Origin: DASWJQ01 sp036397095
GTDB taxonomy: Bacteria; Chloroflexota; Anaerolineae; Anaerolineales; E44-bin32
Assembly: GCA_036397095.1 (NCBI GenBank)
Contig: DASWJQ010000094.1
Location: forward strand, 1 to 6,403
DNA: 6,403 nt
Direction of reading: 5' to 3'
Made by a program: the position numbers and the translations under genes. Of this stretch, positions 6,004-6,403 are shown piece after piece (position 1 is the first letter of the stretch; each line of letters opens with the position of its first letter). Under the pieces are notes generated by a model. That model was given only the letters and a program-made list of their open reading frames with translations, made no database searches and was not told the DNA's origin.

Positions 6004-6403
6004 AGCGCACCCTTGAGCCGATTCGAGCCGATCGAGCCTCCCGATTGCCCCAAGGATACCGGTAGAAACTGGCCTGCGGAAGCTCGGAGCCCAGTTGAAG
6101 CTCCGCGTAATCAATGAACTGCTGGTCGACCGGTTCGATCGGATGGAACACAACCAGAACCGCGCCCTGCACCATGAGCTGGCTGGCAAATTCGAGCTGC
6201 TGCTGGTAATCCTCTCGATAGACCTGCTGGTAGTGATCAAATCGGATGGGCCGCACATAAGCGGGCCTTTCAGCTAGAACATAAACCAACTCAGGGTTGT
6301 TTGACACAATTGGTTGATCGCCATCGATCGCGGCCAGCCTCTCCGTGACTTCGGGCCAAGTATACCGATAGCCAACGTAGCCGATGGCCTGCAGCGGATT
6401 CGC
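5990..6403 (-). CDS. C-terminal end of a membrane protein, probable GT-C glycosyltransferase; N-terminus cut by the right edge
   Basis: The last 137 codons of a gene, open from the right edge to the TAA at 5992-5990. No membrane helix falls within the visible part, which looks like a soluble C-terminal domain. It includes YTWPEVTERLAAIDGDQPIV (14-33 from the edge), then SNNPELVYVLAERPAYVRPI (34-53), and ends FYRYPWG followed by a basic tail rich in arginine. The pattern 'avoid-lookup of N-x-P...vY-x-L...R-P-A-Y' is one I associate with the outer C-terminal region of bacterial PMT-like glycosyltransferases in Chloroflexota; this is recall, not a search. A start at the GTG 6307 has no ribosome binding site and the frame is open beyond it, so I treat the gene as continuing past the window. 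It overlaps the GT2 gene by 14 bp, so the two are probably co-transcribed. Confidence 0.75.
   Translation of the reverse strand, partial: ANPLQAIGYVGYRYTWPEVTERLAAIDGDQPIVSNNPELVYVLAERPAYVRPIRFDHYQQVYREDYQQQLEFASQLMVQGAVLVVFHPIEPVDQQFIDYAELQLGSELPQASFYRYPWGNREARSARIGSRVRYATR
6010..6014 (-). promoter_or_regulatory. Shine-Dalgarno (AAGGG) of the GT2 gene
   Basis: The minus strand reads AAGGG, six bases (TGCGCT), then ATG at 6003. The site lies inside the last codons of the upstream gene, whose TAA falls 14 bp into the GT2 frame. It supports the 328-residue start over the 413-codon extension and suggests the two genes share a transcript and coupled translation. Confidence 0.65.
6015..6039. repeat. 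Short imperfect tandem repeat (GAGCCGATTC unit)
   Basis: The plus strand carries GAGCCGATTC, then GAGCCGATC, then a partial GAGCCT. It encodes the arginine/alanine/serine-rich C-terminal tail of the partial membrane protein and lies directly before the GT2 Shine-Dalgarno. The units differ in length (10 and 9), so a change in copy number would alter the reading frame of the tail. It is small and may be chance. Confidence 0.35.

Noticed and set aside
6004..6258. N-terminal extension of the GT2 gene up to a start at 6258
   Set aside because: The extra 85 residues are serine/arginine-rich, unlike any GT2 N-terminus, and lie over the coding end of the upstream gene. ATG 6003 has a Shine-Dalgarno and directly precedes the GT-A domain.

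Overview
The window is one tightly packed gene block, read entirely on the minus strand (from high to low coordinates), and both ends cut through a gene. The base composition is moderately GC-rich. Almost every gene encodes a multi-pass membrane protein of the GT-C (lipid-phosphosugar-dependent) glycosyltransferase type. The exception is a GT2-family polyprenyl-phosphate sugar synthase. The sequence patterns resemble membrane glycosyltransferase clusters I associate with Chloroflexota (Anaerolineae-like) genomes and metagenome assemblies. Examples are the G-D-x-G-D-N-M-H-F-V-W start of the central gene and the S-D-E-A...Y-G-x-Q-x-L-G-S-L-E signature of the leftmost gene. That assignment is recall plus inference, not a search result.

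Layout in transcription order. (1) 6403-5990 is the C-terminal end of a membrane protein cut by the right edge. (2) 6003-5017 overlaps it by 14 bp and encodes a DPM1/GtrB-like GT2 enzyme with two C-terminal membrane helices. (3) After 104 bp, 4912-3188 encodes a 574-residue membrane protein with an acidic first-loop motif and a soluble C-terminal domain. (4) After 48 bp, or 129 bp with a later start, 3139-1535 encodes a second large membrane protein of about 534 residues from a different family. (5) 1560-1 overlaps that gene by 26 bp and encodes a third large membrane protein, resembling ArnT/PMT-type (GT39-like) enzymes. It stays open for 520 codons up to the left edge, so its C-terminus is missing.

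A plausible joint role is as follows. The GT2 enzyme loads a sugar from a nucleotide donor onto polyprenyl phosphate at the inner face of the membrane. The membrane proteins then use such lipid-linked sugars outside the membrane to build or decorate a surface glycan, glycolipid or glycoprotein. The acceptor cannot be read from the sequence.

No tRNA, rRNA, CRISPR array, insertion sequence or clear promoter or rho-independent terminator was seen. The non-routine signals are small. A 19-codon ORF has the best ribosome binding site in the window, and its stop overlaps a possible GTG start of the 534-residue gene. In the other gap, a reading frame continues from the GT2 stop and closes in an ATGA overlap with the next gene's start. 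A perfect 10-bp hairpin lies just upstream of the last gene's start. I did not find a convincing new system.
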